From positions 39,470,744-39,534,743 of the forward strand of contig CM051458.1 in the NCBI GenBank assembly GCA_028274465.1: DNA of 64,000 nt, written 5' to 3'. A program made the position numbers and the translations under genes. The stretch comes from Plantago ovata. Its lineage: Eukaryota; Streptophyta; Magnoliopsida; Lamiales; Plantaginaceae. Positions 1 through 10,368 of the stretch are shown here, one piece after another. The notes beneath the pieces were generated by a model, which ran no database searches, had not been told where the DNA came from, and was given only the letters and a program-made list of their open reading frames with translations. The first letter of the stretch is position 1; the number at the start of each line of letters is the position of its first letter.

Positions 1-970
1 ATCTAACTAAACTAGTGATCTGGCTCTTGTTCTAGATAAAGGGAAGACATACAACTCATTCTTTGCATGGGATTGTATCTTTCATCTAACTAAAGTAATA
101 GAAAGTGGATGAAGGAATCAATAGGCAACTAATCTAGTTTGTAAGGCTAATGGAAAGGTTAGTTTGAGCTATAGTACTTGTAGTTAGTTCACTGCTATGT
201 TTTAGGAAAGGGATATCATAATGGAACACTCTAAATAACAATCTAAATAATCTAGTCATCTAGTAGTTGATCTAGTAGTTGTTCTATACATACAACTCAT
301 TCTTTACATGGCGTTGTATCTTTCATCTACGTAAAGCAATAGAAAGTGGATGAATGAATCATCTAGTTAGTAAGCACAATAGATAGGTTAGTTTCAATGG
401 ACTCTTTAACTTGCTCATTAAGGAAGAAAGGGGACTTCTTATTTGATTGTGTATATAACTCTAGTACTTGTAGTTAGTTCTCTCCTATATTTGTGGAAAG
501 GGATATCATAACGGAACACTCTATATAGCAATCTCACTAATCTAGTGATCTAGTTGTTGTTCTAGATAAAGGGAAGACATACAACTCATTCTTAGCATTG
601 GATTGTATCTTTCATCTAACTAAAGTAATAGAAAGTGAATGAATGAATCAATAGACCACTAATCTAGTTTGTAAGGGTAATGGAAATGTTAGTTTCAGCT
701 ATAGTACTTGTTGTTAGTTCTCTTCTATGTTTCAGGAAAGGGATATCATAATGGAACACTCTAAATAGCAATATAACTAATCTAGTGATCTAGTAGTTGT
801 TCTATATATACAACGCATTCTTTTCATGGCATTGTATCTTTCATCTACGTAAAGCAATAGAAAGTGGATGAATGAATCATCTAGTTAGTAAGCACAATAG
901 ATAGGTTAGTTTCAATGGACTCTTTAACTTGCTCATTAAGGAAGCAAGGGAACTTCTTATTTGATTGTGT
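1..970. repeat. Tandem repeat with dimeric unit of about 530 bp
   Basis: Two related monomers alternate. Monomer A (1-240 and 531-770, about 240 bp) and monomer B (241-530, about 290 bp, and a cut copy at 771-970) share a core reading ACAACTCATTCTTT followed by a CATGG and TTGTATCTTTCATCT block. They differ in their second halves: A carries a GGATATCATAATGGAACACT end, while B adds a segment with GACTCTTTAACTTGCTC. The two A copies look about 90 percent identical by eye, and so do the B copies, so the repeat unit is A+B. No open frame or element terminus is visible. The array runs off the left edge and is cut at 970 by ATH-1. It could be a satellite or the tandem region of another element. Confidence 0.85.
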
Positions 971-1799
971 AATAATCATGCGTAAATTCCTCGGTTTTGC
1001 ATGGAGATCTTTGATCAATAAATTGTCCTGTTGTAATTATCAAACACTACGAAGATATAGATTTTGATAGGTCAAAGAGCAATGAATTGTCCAATTGTGT
1101 GCAATAATTAATCAACAATACGAAGATAGAGATTTAGATAGATCAAAGAAATAAAGCAATAGCACGGAGTATAATGCGCGATATAGCCATCAGCATAATT
1201 ATCAACCCTTCTCTAAGAATTCGCATACTATCAAGTATCACCAACGAGAAGTTTAGCTACTCATAGTTGTCATGCAATCAACAGAAATCATAGAAGAAAA
1301 CATGTTGAAAGATATATAAAAATAAGTAGAGAAACTGTAAGATACAATGTTATCGAAGGTTGTCAGTCTCCGAAGAATCGCGATCTTCCAAGCTTCAAAC
1401 TGCTATGAAAAAGTATCTCCTAAGCTACGAACCCCCAGAACAGGCACTGGGAAGTTCCTACCTAAAACTACAGAGAAAGGTGAGAGAATAGGTCTGGAAA
1501 AGTATGAAAATTGGAGAAAAACTGAGCAACTATATATAGGCCTCGAAATAGTGTGGGGCGAAGGGCCCCACACACCTGGCGAGTCGCCTGGTGTGGGGCG
1601 ATTCGCCCCATATCCCGGGCGATTCGCCCGGGACTAATTTTCGGGAATTTACGCGTTTTCGACGCGTTTTTGGAATTCTTCCCCTTTTCGGACTCGGTTT
1701 CTGACTTCTAGTGGCCTTCTAACCTCCAGATTCGACCCCTAGACTTCAAATCCTATCCGGAAACCTTCAGATACTCCAATTAGGCTTCTAGAACACCAA
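971..1799 (-). repeat. ATH-1 3' LTR remnant
   Basis: This matches the middle of the ATH-1 right LTR (about 7725-8526). It lacks the terminal 250 bp at the left side and about 190 bp at the right side, including the TGATGAATG start and the polypurine tract. At about 1800 the LTR (ending AACACCAA) is joined directly to internal sequence starting ATAAAATGGAG, with a short AT overlap, so an internal deletion removed the LTR-PPT border. It still contains the GGGCGA-type palindromes (about 1556-1632) and a TATATATAG motif. Confidence 0.85.
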
Positions 1800-3713
1800 A
1801 TAAAATGGAGTCTCATGCCAAATAAAATGAACTAATCTACCGAATCTATCAAAAAACATATGAACAAAAACCATACAAATCAAAACATGAATATAGGTTG
1901 AAGAATGCCTCGATTGACTCATACACATCCACATAAGCACTTATGTCAAGACAAGATAGTCTCTCGTAACATTCTCTACCTGGACCTAGTCAGTGACGAC
2001 GTAATGAAACATGTTAGAATACGAATGGTTGTCCCGTGCCTATGAAACTGAGGACTTACTGTTGTTCACCAAGTTAAGACTTTTCCTCAGAGAGGTCGAA
2101 CCAGTACTGGCTCTCATCAAACGAAGGAGGGTTCCCTATAAAAGATAACACTCCCCTATTCTACTCATCTCTCAAGCAAAGCCTTAAGCTATTCACCACT
2201 TCCTGAATGGCAGGACGAGGGTGGTCTAGAACAGATGACACTCAAAAACAAAAGACAAAAAATAGAAAATTACAACACGATTACGAACATTACAAGAATT
2301 GAAAAATGAGACACAACACTTTGCTAAACTGCTAATTGGCTTTCTTTTTTGGACCCTTCTTTGCTTTTTTTGGGGTCTCTTTCCTTTTTTTTTTTTTTTT
2401 TCTTTTTTTCTCTTTTTCTTTTTTCCTGGAATTTTTCTTTCTTTTTTTTCGATTTTTTTAGCCAGCAGTAGCACAACGAAAAGAAACAAAATGACTCACA
2501 AACGACTTCTCCAAACCTATTCGAAAGAATAGGTTGGAGTACAAAATTTATGAGAAAGGAAAAATAAACTCACAACATGGAAATGAAAAACAAAAAACAA
2601 GTCTAATGATACTGCAACCCCCTCCCCAAACCTATTCAGAAGAATAGGTTATAAACAAAGGATCACACAACCTCACACTACCTCCTTCCTAGGCATTTAG
2701 CAATCTCAAAGCATGGTGAAGAATTGTTGCCTCTTAGGTACATAATTACTCGGGAAAACAACCATAAGACTCTAACATGCATCATCCTATTATAAAGGCC
2801 TTCGTGAACCGCAGTAGAGAAAACACCACTAAGTGATGTCGAGACTACCAAGCTTAACTAAGTGCAATACATAAATGTGACAAACCAAGCGAGAAAATCC
2901 TCAAACAAATTCATAGAGATGAAGCATATGATTAATGGCATAGTTAGTTAATTTACCCAATAAAAAAGTTCAAAAAATTCGGCAATAAACTCCATATAAA
3001 ACATGCAAGACTATCCTAGGATGAATGCAGTGAATGCAACCTAAAACACTAAGAAAGCAGTAAACATGCAAATGAAAATGCAGACGGATAAAACATGCAA
3101 GGTACTATACTAATCCTACCAATGCCAAGCTCTAAACCATCAATGGCAAGCTCCAAACTAACAACACTAGATCACTTAAATCCCATCCCCCCTCATGAAA
3201 TTAACGCTAGTCCCTAGCAATAACAAAATGAGGAAATAAGATGTGATACTAGATGTTACCGCATGGTTTGGCCTTGGTCGGCTGAGTATGCTGCTTGTGA
3301 GTTATTGGGACTGCTCTGAGAGCCTTATAGGTGATCATCAGGTCTTCTGGTAGGTGCGGTAGTTCCATTTATAGGCCGGATAGGAACAACTCCTCTATTT
3401 GTATCATCATTGTCTGTATGGCCTTCATTGTCACTACTCTCACCATCATCATCGCCAGTAGAGTTGCATTGTCAAATTGAATCCTCAAGATTAGCCCGCC
3501 GCTGTTATGGAATCCTCCATCCTGTAGCCCTCCAATAGGCTGTGAACTATTGAAGGGGAAAGAGTAGTGGTATCAGAGCCTCCCTCTCCAACAGTTTACA
3601 CCCCTAGGAGGTTACAGTAAGCTGCTCGGATACGCAGAAGTCTTCTACCATTTTTTCCAATGTCGACCACATTCTCTACGGTTGATGCGACCGATGTCTA
3701 TATGATGCTTCCT
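1800..3713 (-). other. ATH-1 3' noncoding region with purine tract and hairpins
   Basis: No convincing gene is present. From right to left on the minus strand it holds a broken remnant of a second small frame (about 3350-3530; ATH-3 has it open), a segment homologous to the 3' noncoding parts of ATH-2 and ATH-3 (from about 3090 leftwards), two perfect 9-bp-stem hairpins AACCTATTC/GAATAGGTT (2514-2535 and 2629-2650) each beside a G-rich TTTGGGGA motif, and an almost pure purine tract (pyrimidine on the plus strand, about 2343-2463). Lysine-rich or phenylalanine-rich frames through that tract are low-complexity artefacts. Confidence 0.75.
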
Positions 3714-4088
3714 TTAGAGGCAGTCAAGGGGCACCCCTAAGAGGGCCTGGGCACCCATGTCATTATGTTTTGGAACCAAGCTAACGCTTCGGAACCTTTT
3801 AGCAACTGTGAACTCAAGATTGAATCCGTCGTGGCAAGATCGTCCCGGTGCCTTCCAAATCACTCGAACTTTATCCTTGTGATGGATTGCTAACGTAATA
3901 ATTGTTTTTGTCCCTTCGGTGGTGCATGAATAGGCATAGGAGTCCTTACTCCAGGTGTACTCTAGCTCCTCCTCTTGGATAATCCGCGACGTTGTTGCAA
4001 GAGCCCGTGGCTCGAACGCACATCTAACGAGATCACTCTCCTTGACATGGTTGTAATCGATCCCCCTCCAATACTTCATAGTAATCAT
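3714..4088 (-). CDS. ATH-1 ORF2: unknown 124-aa protein behind a predicted 5' intron
   Basis: This is an open frame of unknown function in the place where Athila-type elements may carry an env-like gene. The same frame is open in ATH-3 (57714-58091), with a one-codon in-frame length difference near residue 74 and scattered substitutions, which suggests coding constraint. I start it at the Met beginning MITMKYWRGIDYN. A predicted intron (4646-4120 on the minus strand) has donor GAG|GTATCT, branch-like TACTAAC and acceptor TTTGTAG|G, and it ends 31 nt upstream. An unspliced reading would extend to 4151. A 9-codon upstream frame starting ACCATGCC ends in TGA overlapping this ATG as ATGA. Features are an acidic EEELEYTW stretch, few hydrophobic runs, and no signal peptide or membrane segment. 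I do not recognise the family; a captured host exon is possible. Confidence 0.55.
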   Translation of the reverse strand: MITMKYWRGIDYNHVKESDLVRCAFEPRALATTSRIIQEEELEYTWSKDSYAYSCTTEGTKTIITLAIHHKDKVRVIWKAPGRSCHDGFNLEFTVAKRFRSVSLVPKHNDMGAQALLGVPLDCL

Positions 4089-5182
4089 ACGGGAATGCTC
4101 CTCTCCCTTGGCATGGTTCCTACAAACAACAGTTAGTACCTCGTATGACACAAAACTGACTCATGCATATGCTAGTGTAAGAACGAAACACACACGTGAT
4201 AAAATCAACAATCGAGCTCCCCAAATCCTTTATGTCTAGCCTAGCTTCTTCAACATGCAACATACCAATGTAACTACTACATGCAATACATCACCTTATG
4301 CTCTTGCTAGACAACCAATACCTTAAACAAGGCTCAATTCATACCATAGAAGTGAAAAATTCTAGCATCATAAATCCTCATGCTCAACAATTATGCATTC
4401 TACCATCATTACATCAATAAGCACAATCATATGTATGAATCAAAGATAAAGATATATTGCATAACAAGATATATCATCTAGTAGCAAAATTCCCAAATCA
4501 ACAATCAAAACATAATTAAGCATGCAATTGATAGTAAATAACGCTTCTAATCACACAAACAACCTACCCATGCATCATATAAGGATAATTGAAGCTCAAA
4601 TTAGAAAACCCCCAAATTTGAAAAATTAGGGTTCATAAGAAGATACCTCAAATCTGGAAAACTAATGCACAAGGGTGAAATCTGTTCAGATGAAAAGATA
4701 GATCACGTAATAGGCTTCGATTGTATCTATAGAACACTAAATTTGGTGAAGAAATGAAGAAGTTATGAGGATTTGAAGGTATTTTCGTGAATTCCGGTTT
4801 TTTGGGGAGTAAGAAGGGTGAAGAGATGAAGAAATGAGGAGAAAGGAGATTTCTTGCGTTTTTGACCATCAGGGACCGTGGGGCGAGTCGCCCCAGGTGC
4901 GGGGCGATTAGCCCCCACTCCCTGATGCGGGGAGACGAAATCTCCGACAAAAAACGCGGTTTTAAACCCTGAAACCATTTTTCCTCATAAAACCACTCGA
5001 AAAATCTCACTCAAACATAACATAAGCACATATGACACAGAGACGAACAAATTCACATATGAAAAGTAAATTGTTCAAGAATGAATGCATGCAATAAAGC
5101 GGTAAAGAAAGCGATAAAAACTCCGGGTTGCCTCCCGGATAGCGCCATTGTTTAAAGTCTTTGACTCGACTCCTGTTTGCGC
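4089..5182 (-). other. ATH-1 spacer: GC palindromes, CT-rich leader and predicted intron
   Basis: The stretch lies between the gag-protease stop and ORF2. On the minus strand it begins with a short tail, then two GGGGCGA-TCGCCCC-type palindromes (about 4879-4917, the second decayed), a pyrimidine-rich stretch that reads like a plant 5' untranslated leader (about 4870-4660), and a predicted AT-rich intron (4646-4120). The intron has GT donor, TACTAAC branch-like box and AG acceptor. There is no in-frame ATG between the last upstream stop and the donor, so the first exon would be noncoding. Splicing is inferred from motifs only. Confidence 0.5.
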
Positions 5183-7333
5183 CTAGCTCTTCTTCTTGAG
5201 GGTACTAGACTTCCCCTTCATTGATCTCCTCCTCATGCCACGAACCTGTGAATAAGAATGAACATAGACAGCAAGACCACAATAGTGAGTAGTGTGAGAA
5301 GTATCAGACGGATCAGATATGGATCGCAACACATGTCGCTTGCCATCCACTTCAATAGTGCAAGTCCTTCGGTAGATGTCCATCACGGAGCGTAGCTTAG
5401 TCAAGAACGTTCGCCCCAAGAAAATGACATCCCCCGTCCCCGGTGTAGACGCCGGCATAACTAAAAAATTGGTGTATACAGAAGCTTCACCAATCTTGAC
5501 CAATACATTCTTCACAACGCCTTCGGGTCTCACAAAGGATCCATCCGCCAGTTACACAATAGCCTTATGCTCAGATAGTTTTCCAAGGCTACTCTTCTCA
5601 AACACATTCAAAGGGATCACATTAGAGTAGGATCCCGTGTCTAGTGTGGCACGGACATCTTCAAGCTCACCAATCCCGACCTTAATATCGAAACTTTGAG
5701 GGAGTGGCTCGGGATCCTCTTGCTCCTCTTCACTCTCGTCAGAACTAAGGTCCTTCTCTTCTTCCTTAGCCTGTGGAGGTTTTTCCTTCTTGCAACACTC
5801 GCACTTAGCAACCTTCTTGATGGTGATTTCTAGAGGCAGATCACCAGCCAAGGTAATGGACATCGACTTCTCAGTGTTGCTAGGCAGCTTGTCTTGTTCC
5901 CTACTTGCTCCTCGGTCGATCAACTCTTGCATCTTTTGTTGGGCAAGTCTAGTGCTCTCTTCCAACCTATCAAGTCTCGCTCTAGTCTTCTCAGAATCTT
6001 CTTCATAACGTTTGAGAAAACTTTGGGTGTGATCAACCATCTTTTGCAAGTTCTCCATCAGTTGAGCCGACTTCGACTTCGGTGGCTCTTTCGGAGCGGG
6101 GTTTTCGCAGTGGTCATTACCATAGTTAAGCCTACTACGGTCTTGGTTAGGGCCATAAGTTTGGCTAGCCGGTGCATATCCTTGATTGTTTCGGAATCCT
6201 CTTCTCCAAAATCCACCTCGAGGATTCCTACCATCTTGTCTGTAGCTAGCTTCTTGAGTACCAAACTCCGTAGCAAAGGCTTCCTCTTCGCCTCCTTGAG
6301 CCCAGTTGCTATCATCATATGCAAGCTCCGATCTACACATATGAGCTCCATGTCCATAGTTCTTGCATATTCGGCAAACTTCGTTTGAAACAGTTGTTCC
6401 AGTGGCGCTCTTGAGGACTTGTTTCAACTCGTTGGTAAAGCACTCGAATTGATCCCCATTCCCCCTATACATAGGGGCTTCTTGAGTCGGTGGAGCTTCA
6501 GGTCCACGTCTCCTAACCATCGCTCTGGGGTCCTTGAACTGCGAACCCTTAGCAAGCCTTTCGAAAACTGCCCAGACGGCTTCTGCGGTTTTCTCCCAAA
6601 TATTGCCTCGGCATTGGAAATCCACCACTTGTTGGTTCTCGAAGGTTAGTCCATTGTAGAAGTGTTGGACTAGGTCAGAAAGCTCAAAACCATGGTGAGG
6701 GCACTTGTTCGTGAGATCTTGGAACCTCTCAAACGCAGTGTAGATGGTCTCATCATAGTCCTGTTTGAATCCGGTGATTTGCGCCTTTAGCGCGGTGGTC
6801 AAGGTGTGAGGGAAGTATTTTTCCATGAAAGCCGAAAAAACCTTCTCCCAAGTGTCCAGCAAGCCTGCTGGTAGAGAACTCAACCATGACTTCGCTCTGT
6901 CGCCAAGTCCCATAGCAAAAACCTTCATCCTCAACTCATCCGTTGTTATTTCAGCTCCGGGTCGTGAGAGTTGGTTGACGAAATCATCGATATCGTGCAA
7001 GTACCCCATCACATCTTCCCTTGATAAGCCATAGAACCTCGGAAGTTGTTGGAATGCGTGGTTCTTGATTTCCAGATCTCGAGTTGCAGACGAAAGAACA
7101 ATCGTCGGTCCCCTCATACGATCCTTGGAGGGTTGAACCCATGCTTTCAGTGGTCTAGCTTCTGCCATTCCGTCGATTTCCTTGAAAAGACTGTGTAGAG
7201 ATTCAGAGAAATCGGTATGCTCTATTTCCTCTAGTTCACGCCGTTGAAGTAGTCGCCTTCTTTGGTGGTAGACTCTGTCGATCTCAGCAATTGAATCAGC
7301 AAGCGGTATTCCTCTAGATCGTGTATGTGGCAT
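5183..7333 (-). pseudogene. gag: ATH-1 gag-protease (one nonsense codon)
   Basis: This is the gag capsid/nucleocapsid fused to an aspartic protease of an Athila-like element. It starts with MPHTRSRG. The capsid region has a retrotransposon-gag core including TWEKVFSAFMEKYFP and CPHHGFELSDLVQHFYNGL. Next come a CCHC zinc knuckle (CRICKNYGHGAHMC), a charged coiled-coil segment (MENLQKMVDH to LAQQKMQELI), a Cys pair in KCECCKKEK, and a protease with LDTGS near the active site and LGRTFLTK at its end. Gag without the protease tail spans about 590 codons. One CAA-to-TAA change (codon 5552-5554) stops the frame inside the protease; the remainder to 5183 is open in the same register and ATH-3 has Gln there. 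No RT follows. Normally the product would assemble particles that copy the RNA with an enzyme supplied by another element. Confidence 0.85.
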
Positions 7334-7455
7334 ACACTATCTGTAACAAACTAGGAAAACAGTATCAGAGAGAGATTAAAAAGGAAAACTAAATCTACTA
7401 GAACTAGAATTGAATGCTGAAAATATAAACAAATTAAACAGGAAAAAGGAGTATA

Positions 7456-7474
7456 GTGCCCGGCAGCGGCGCCA
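7456..7474 (-). other. ATH-1 primer-binding site (tRNA-Asp type)
   Basis: On the minus strand it reads TGGCGCCGCTGCCGGGCAC, three bases after the LTR end. It matches the known Athila-type PBS complementary to the 3' end of plant tRNA-Asp, with small deviations from TGGCGCCGTTGCCGGGGA. Confidence 0.85.
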
Positions 7475-7477
7475 ATT

Positions 7478-8711
7478 TGATGAACGCGCGGATTGTCAGT
7501 TCCGGATTATCAAATAAATTTGTTATTTATCCAAAGGCAATTCACAACTACAACGAAAACCGTAGTGTAGCAGCTGAATAACCTCGAGTGTCGATCTCTA
7601 AGGATTATAACTAGCTTTATCTAATCTAATTTAGAATATAAATCAGCAAACGGTTTAGCAAAGGTTTTTCTGAACAGATAATGGAGATTGGTGATAGTAT
7701 GGTCCTTCAAAGCATAACGGGTTAATAATCATGCGTAAATTCCTCGGTTTTGCATGGAGATCTTTGATCAATAAATTGTCCGGTTGTAATTATCAAACAC
7801 TACGAAGATATAGATTTTGATAGGTCAAAGACCAATGAATTGTCCAATTGTGTGCAATAATTAATCAACAATACGAAGATAGAGATTTAGATAGATCAAA
7901 GAAATAAAGCAATAACACGGAGTATAATGCGCGATATAGCCATTAGCATAATTATCAACCCTTCGCTAAGAATTCACATACTATCACCAACGAGAAGTTT
8001 AGCTACTCATAGTTGTCATGCAATGAACAGAAATCATAGAAGAAAACTTGTTGAAAGATATATAAAAATAAGTAGAAAAACTGTAAGATACAATGTTACC
8101 GAAGGTTGTCAGTCTCCGAAGAATCGCGATCTTACAAGCTTCAAACTGCTATGAAAAAGTATCTCCTAAGCTACGAACCCCCAGAACATGCTCTGGGAAG
8201 TTCCTACCTAAAACTACATAGAAAGGTGAGAGAATAGGTCTGGAAAAGTATGAAAATCGGAGAAAAACTGAGCAACTATATATAGGCCTCGAAATAGTGT
8301 GGGGCGAAGGGCCCCACACACCGGGCGAGTCGCCTGGTGTGGGGCGATTTGCCCGGGAGTAATTTTTGGGAATTTATGCGTTTTCGACGCGTTTTTGGAA
8401 TTCTTCCCCTTTTCGGACTCGGTTTCTGACTTCTAGTGGCCTTCTAACCTCGAGATTCGACCCCTAGACTTCAAATTCTATCCGGAAACCTTCAGATACT
8501 CCAATTAGGCTTCTGGAACACCAATTCCTTGTCAACTTTAATATAATTGCCCGGAAATCATTGTTTTTCAACCAAAACCTGTAAAATAAAAACTAAAGGG
8601 AAACGTGACACTATTCTAATAAAATGCACTAAAATATAGCTAAATTAATATAGAGGATAGCTAAAATAGGTGAAAAAGACTCAAATGAAAATGTAAAATA
8701 CACATTCATCA
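7478..8711 (-). repeat. ATH-1 5' LTR (1234 bp)
   Basis: In minus orientation the LTR starts TGATGAATGTG at 8711 and ends at 7478 next to the PBS. It contains a TATATATAG box (about 8276-8285) directly preceded on the minus strand by GGGCGA-type palindromes (about 8298-8352), so U3 promoter and palindromes lie side by side. The terminus at 8711 is intact and borders SIR-1 sequence. Confidence 0.9.
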
Positions 8712-9275
8712 ACGGGATTTGATATCTTTTACTCAAACGCTAATTGCTTGTTGTAGTAAATAAGAATCTTTTCAGCGATTTTATTCAATCTGACTTTAGC
8801 ACTTACCTTTTCAAGTAAAAAGCCTTGTATTTGCTGAAAGATCCCCCTTAATCAAATATCTCATTTTTCTTTAAGGTAAAAGATATTTCTGAGTTCCCGT
8901 CTCAACAAATTCTTTTTATATTGAGATATCGTTAGGTAAAATCTGAGAAGTATTTTGCTCTTTGCTGAGTTCCCGTCTCAGATTTTTTCTTTTGATACTT
9001 GAATACCTGTTTCAGTATCCTTGATTGACTGAATGCCAGTTTCAGCAATCTTTGAAGTTTTCTTACTGAGTTCCCGTCTCAGCAAATGATCAAGTTTCCT
9101 AACAAATACCCGGTTTTAAAGGAATTACTTGTTGTATGTCTGTTTCAGCAAACATATAGTGTACGGTCATCTCTTTTTAGCGAAGACAATGGAAAGGGAC
9201 TTTTCAAGGAATACTTTTAAGCAATCATTGGTTTGTTGAATGCCTGTTTCAGAAATCCACCAAATGTATCCCGTT
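8712..9275 (-). other. SIR-1 3' noncoding region with repeated short hairpins
   Basis: The region lies between the RNase H stop and the lost polypurine tract. It contains no open frame. It carries a series of short inverted repeats built on CTGA...TCAG arms, for example CTGAGTTCCCGTCTCAG at 8965-8981 and 9066-9082, a near copy at 8890-8904, and relatives with ATGCCTG or TACCTGT centres at about 8994-9019, 9024-9051, 9130-9150 and 9237-9260. Confidence 0.65.
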
Positions 9276-10368
9276 TTATTGAGGTAGTTCAATCAATCCA
9301 AGGTTATACCTTAGCATTGCGAACCTATTATCTGGTAGGGGCTTGGTAAAGATGTCAGCAAGTTGATCATCAGTACCTACTTCTACAACCTCAATGTCTC
9401 CTTTTTCCACATGATCTCTAATGAAATGATGTCTAATATCAATGTGCTTTGTCCTTGAGTGGAACTTATGATTTTGCGTGATAGCAATAACAGTTGTATT
9501 ATCACAAAAGATTGGTGTTTTCTCTGCAGAAATACCATAATCTCTTAATTGTTGCCGAACCCATAGGATTTGAGCTGTGCAACAACCAGCCGCAATGTAT
9601 TCAGATTCAGTGGATCAATTAGCAACACATGTTTGCTTCTTGCTAAACCATGATATTAATCTTGTACCTAGAAACTGACAATTTCCAGAAGTACTTTTTC
9701 TATCAAGAGTTGATCCTCCATGATCAGCATCAGAATAACCAACCAATTCCATTCCAGAATCTTTTGGATAACATAATCCAACATTGATTGTACCTTTGAC
9801 ATATTTCAGTATCTTAAGTGCCTTTTTGTAGTGTGATTCTCTTGGATCAAATTGGAATCTTGCACACACACACAAACAGCATACGGAATGTCAGGTCTGC
9901 TTGCTGTTAGATACATCAAGGAACCAATGAGCTTCATATACTTGTGTTCATCAACACTTTTATCTTGTTTAGTGTAGCTCAATTTGGTACCAACACTCAT
10001 AGGATCTTTTCAGGTTTTTCTTCCTCTTTGATCCTGAACTTTATGAGCATTTCCTTTGCATACTTTGCTTGATTTATGAATATTCCATCTTTGATTTGCT
10101 TGACTTGCAATCCTAGGAAATAATTCAATTTTCCCATCTTACTCATTTCAAACTTATTTGTCATGAGCTTGGCAAAATCATCACAAAGTTGTTTGTCCTT
10201 AGATCCAAATATTATGTCATCCACATGAATCTGGACTAAGAGTATTTTACCATCACGGTTCATGGTAAATAAGGTTTTGTCAACTTCACCTTTCTTGAAA
10301 CCATTATCCAGCAAGAACTTAGCTAAGGTATCATACCAAGCTCTTGGTGCTTACTTTAGACCATATAC
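9276..10368 (-). pseudogene. pol: SIR-1 RT C-terminal part and RNase H (broken)
   Basis: This is the end of the Copia polyprotein, read from 10368 down. It begins VYGLK then a stop (CAA to TAA) then APRAWYDTL, and continues with the RT catalytic box VDDIIFGS (about 10230), YFLGLQV, GSLMYLTASRPDI, and RNase H with GYSDADHGG, TESEYIAAG, FCDNT and the TKHIDIRHHF tail. It stops at 9276-9278. Damage seen: the stop in GLKQAP, a frameshift near 10005, a frameshift in a CA microsatellite (9866-9880), and a stop at about 9617. It continues the RT cut at 29713 by ATH-2. Confidence 0.85.

Larger units (their letters stand above)
971..8711 (-). mobile_element. ATH-1: non-autonomous Athila-like LTR element (gag-protease + ORF2), left-truncated
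   Basis: The element reads on the minus strand. From its 5' end at the right it has a complete LTR (7478-8711), a tRNA-Asp-type PBS (7456-7474), a gag-protease frame (7333-5183), a spacer with GC palindromes and a probable intron, ORF2 (4088-3714), a long 3' noncoding part and a cut 3' LTR (1799-971). It has no reverse transcriptase, RNase H or integrase. The same order is found in ATH-3, so the lack of pol is a property of this lineage and not a private deletion. Its termini and leader match the pol-bearing ATH-2. The left LTR has lost both edges and the polypurine tract, and the left junction abuts the tandem repeat without a target duplication. Confidence 0.85.

Noticed and set aside
2226..2489. 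Lysine-rich and phenylalanine-rich open frames over the purine tracts (also 27618-27962, 36045-36465, 59218-59586)
   Set aside because: They are translations of a simple A/G tract on either strand, with no domain and different length in each copy.
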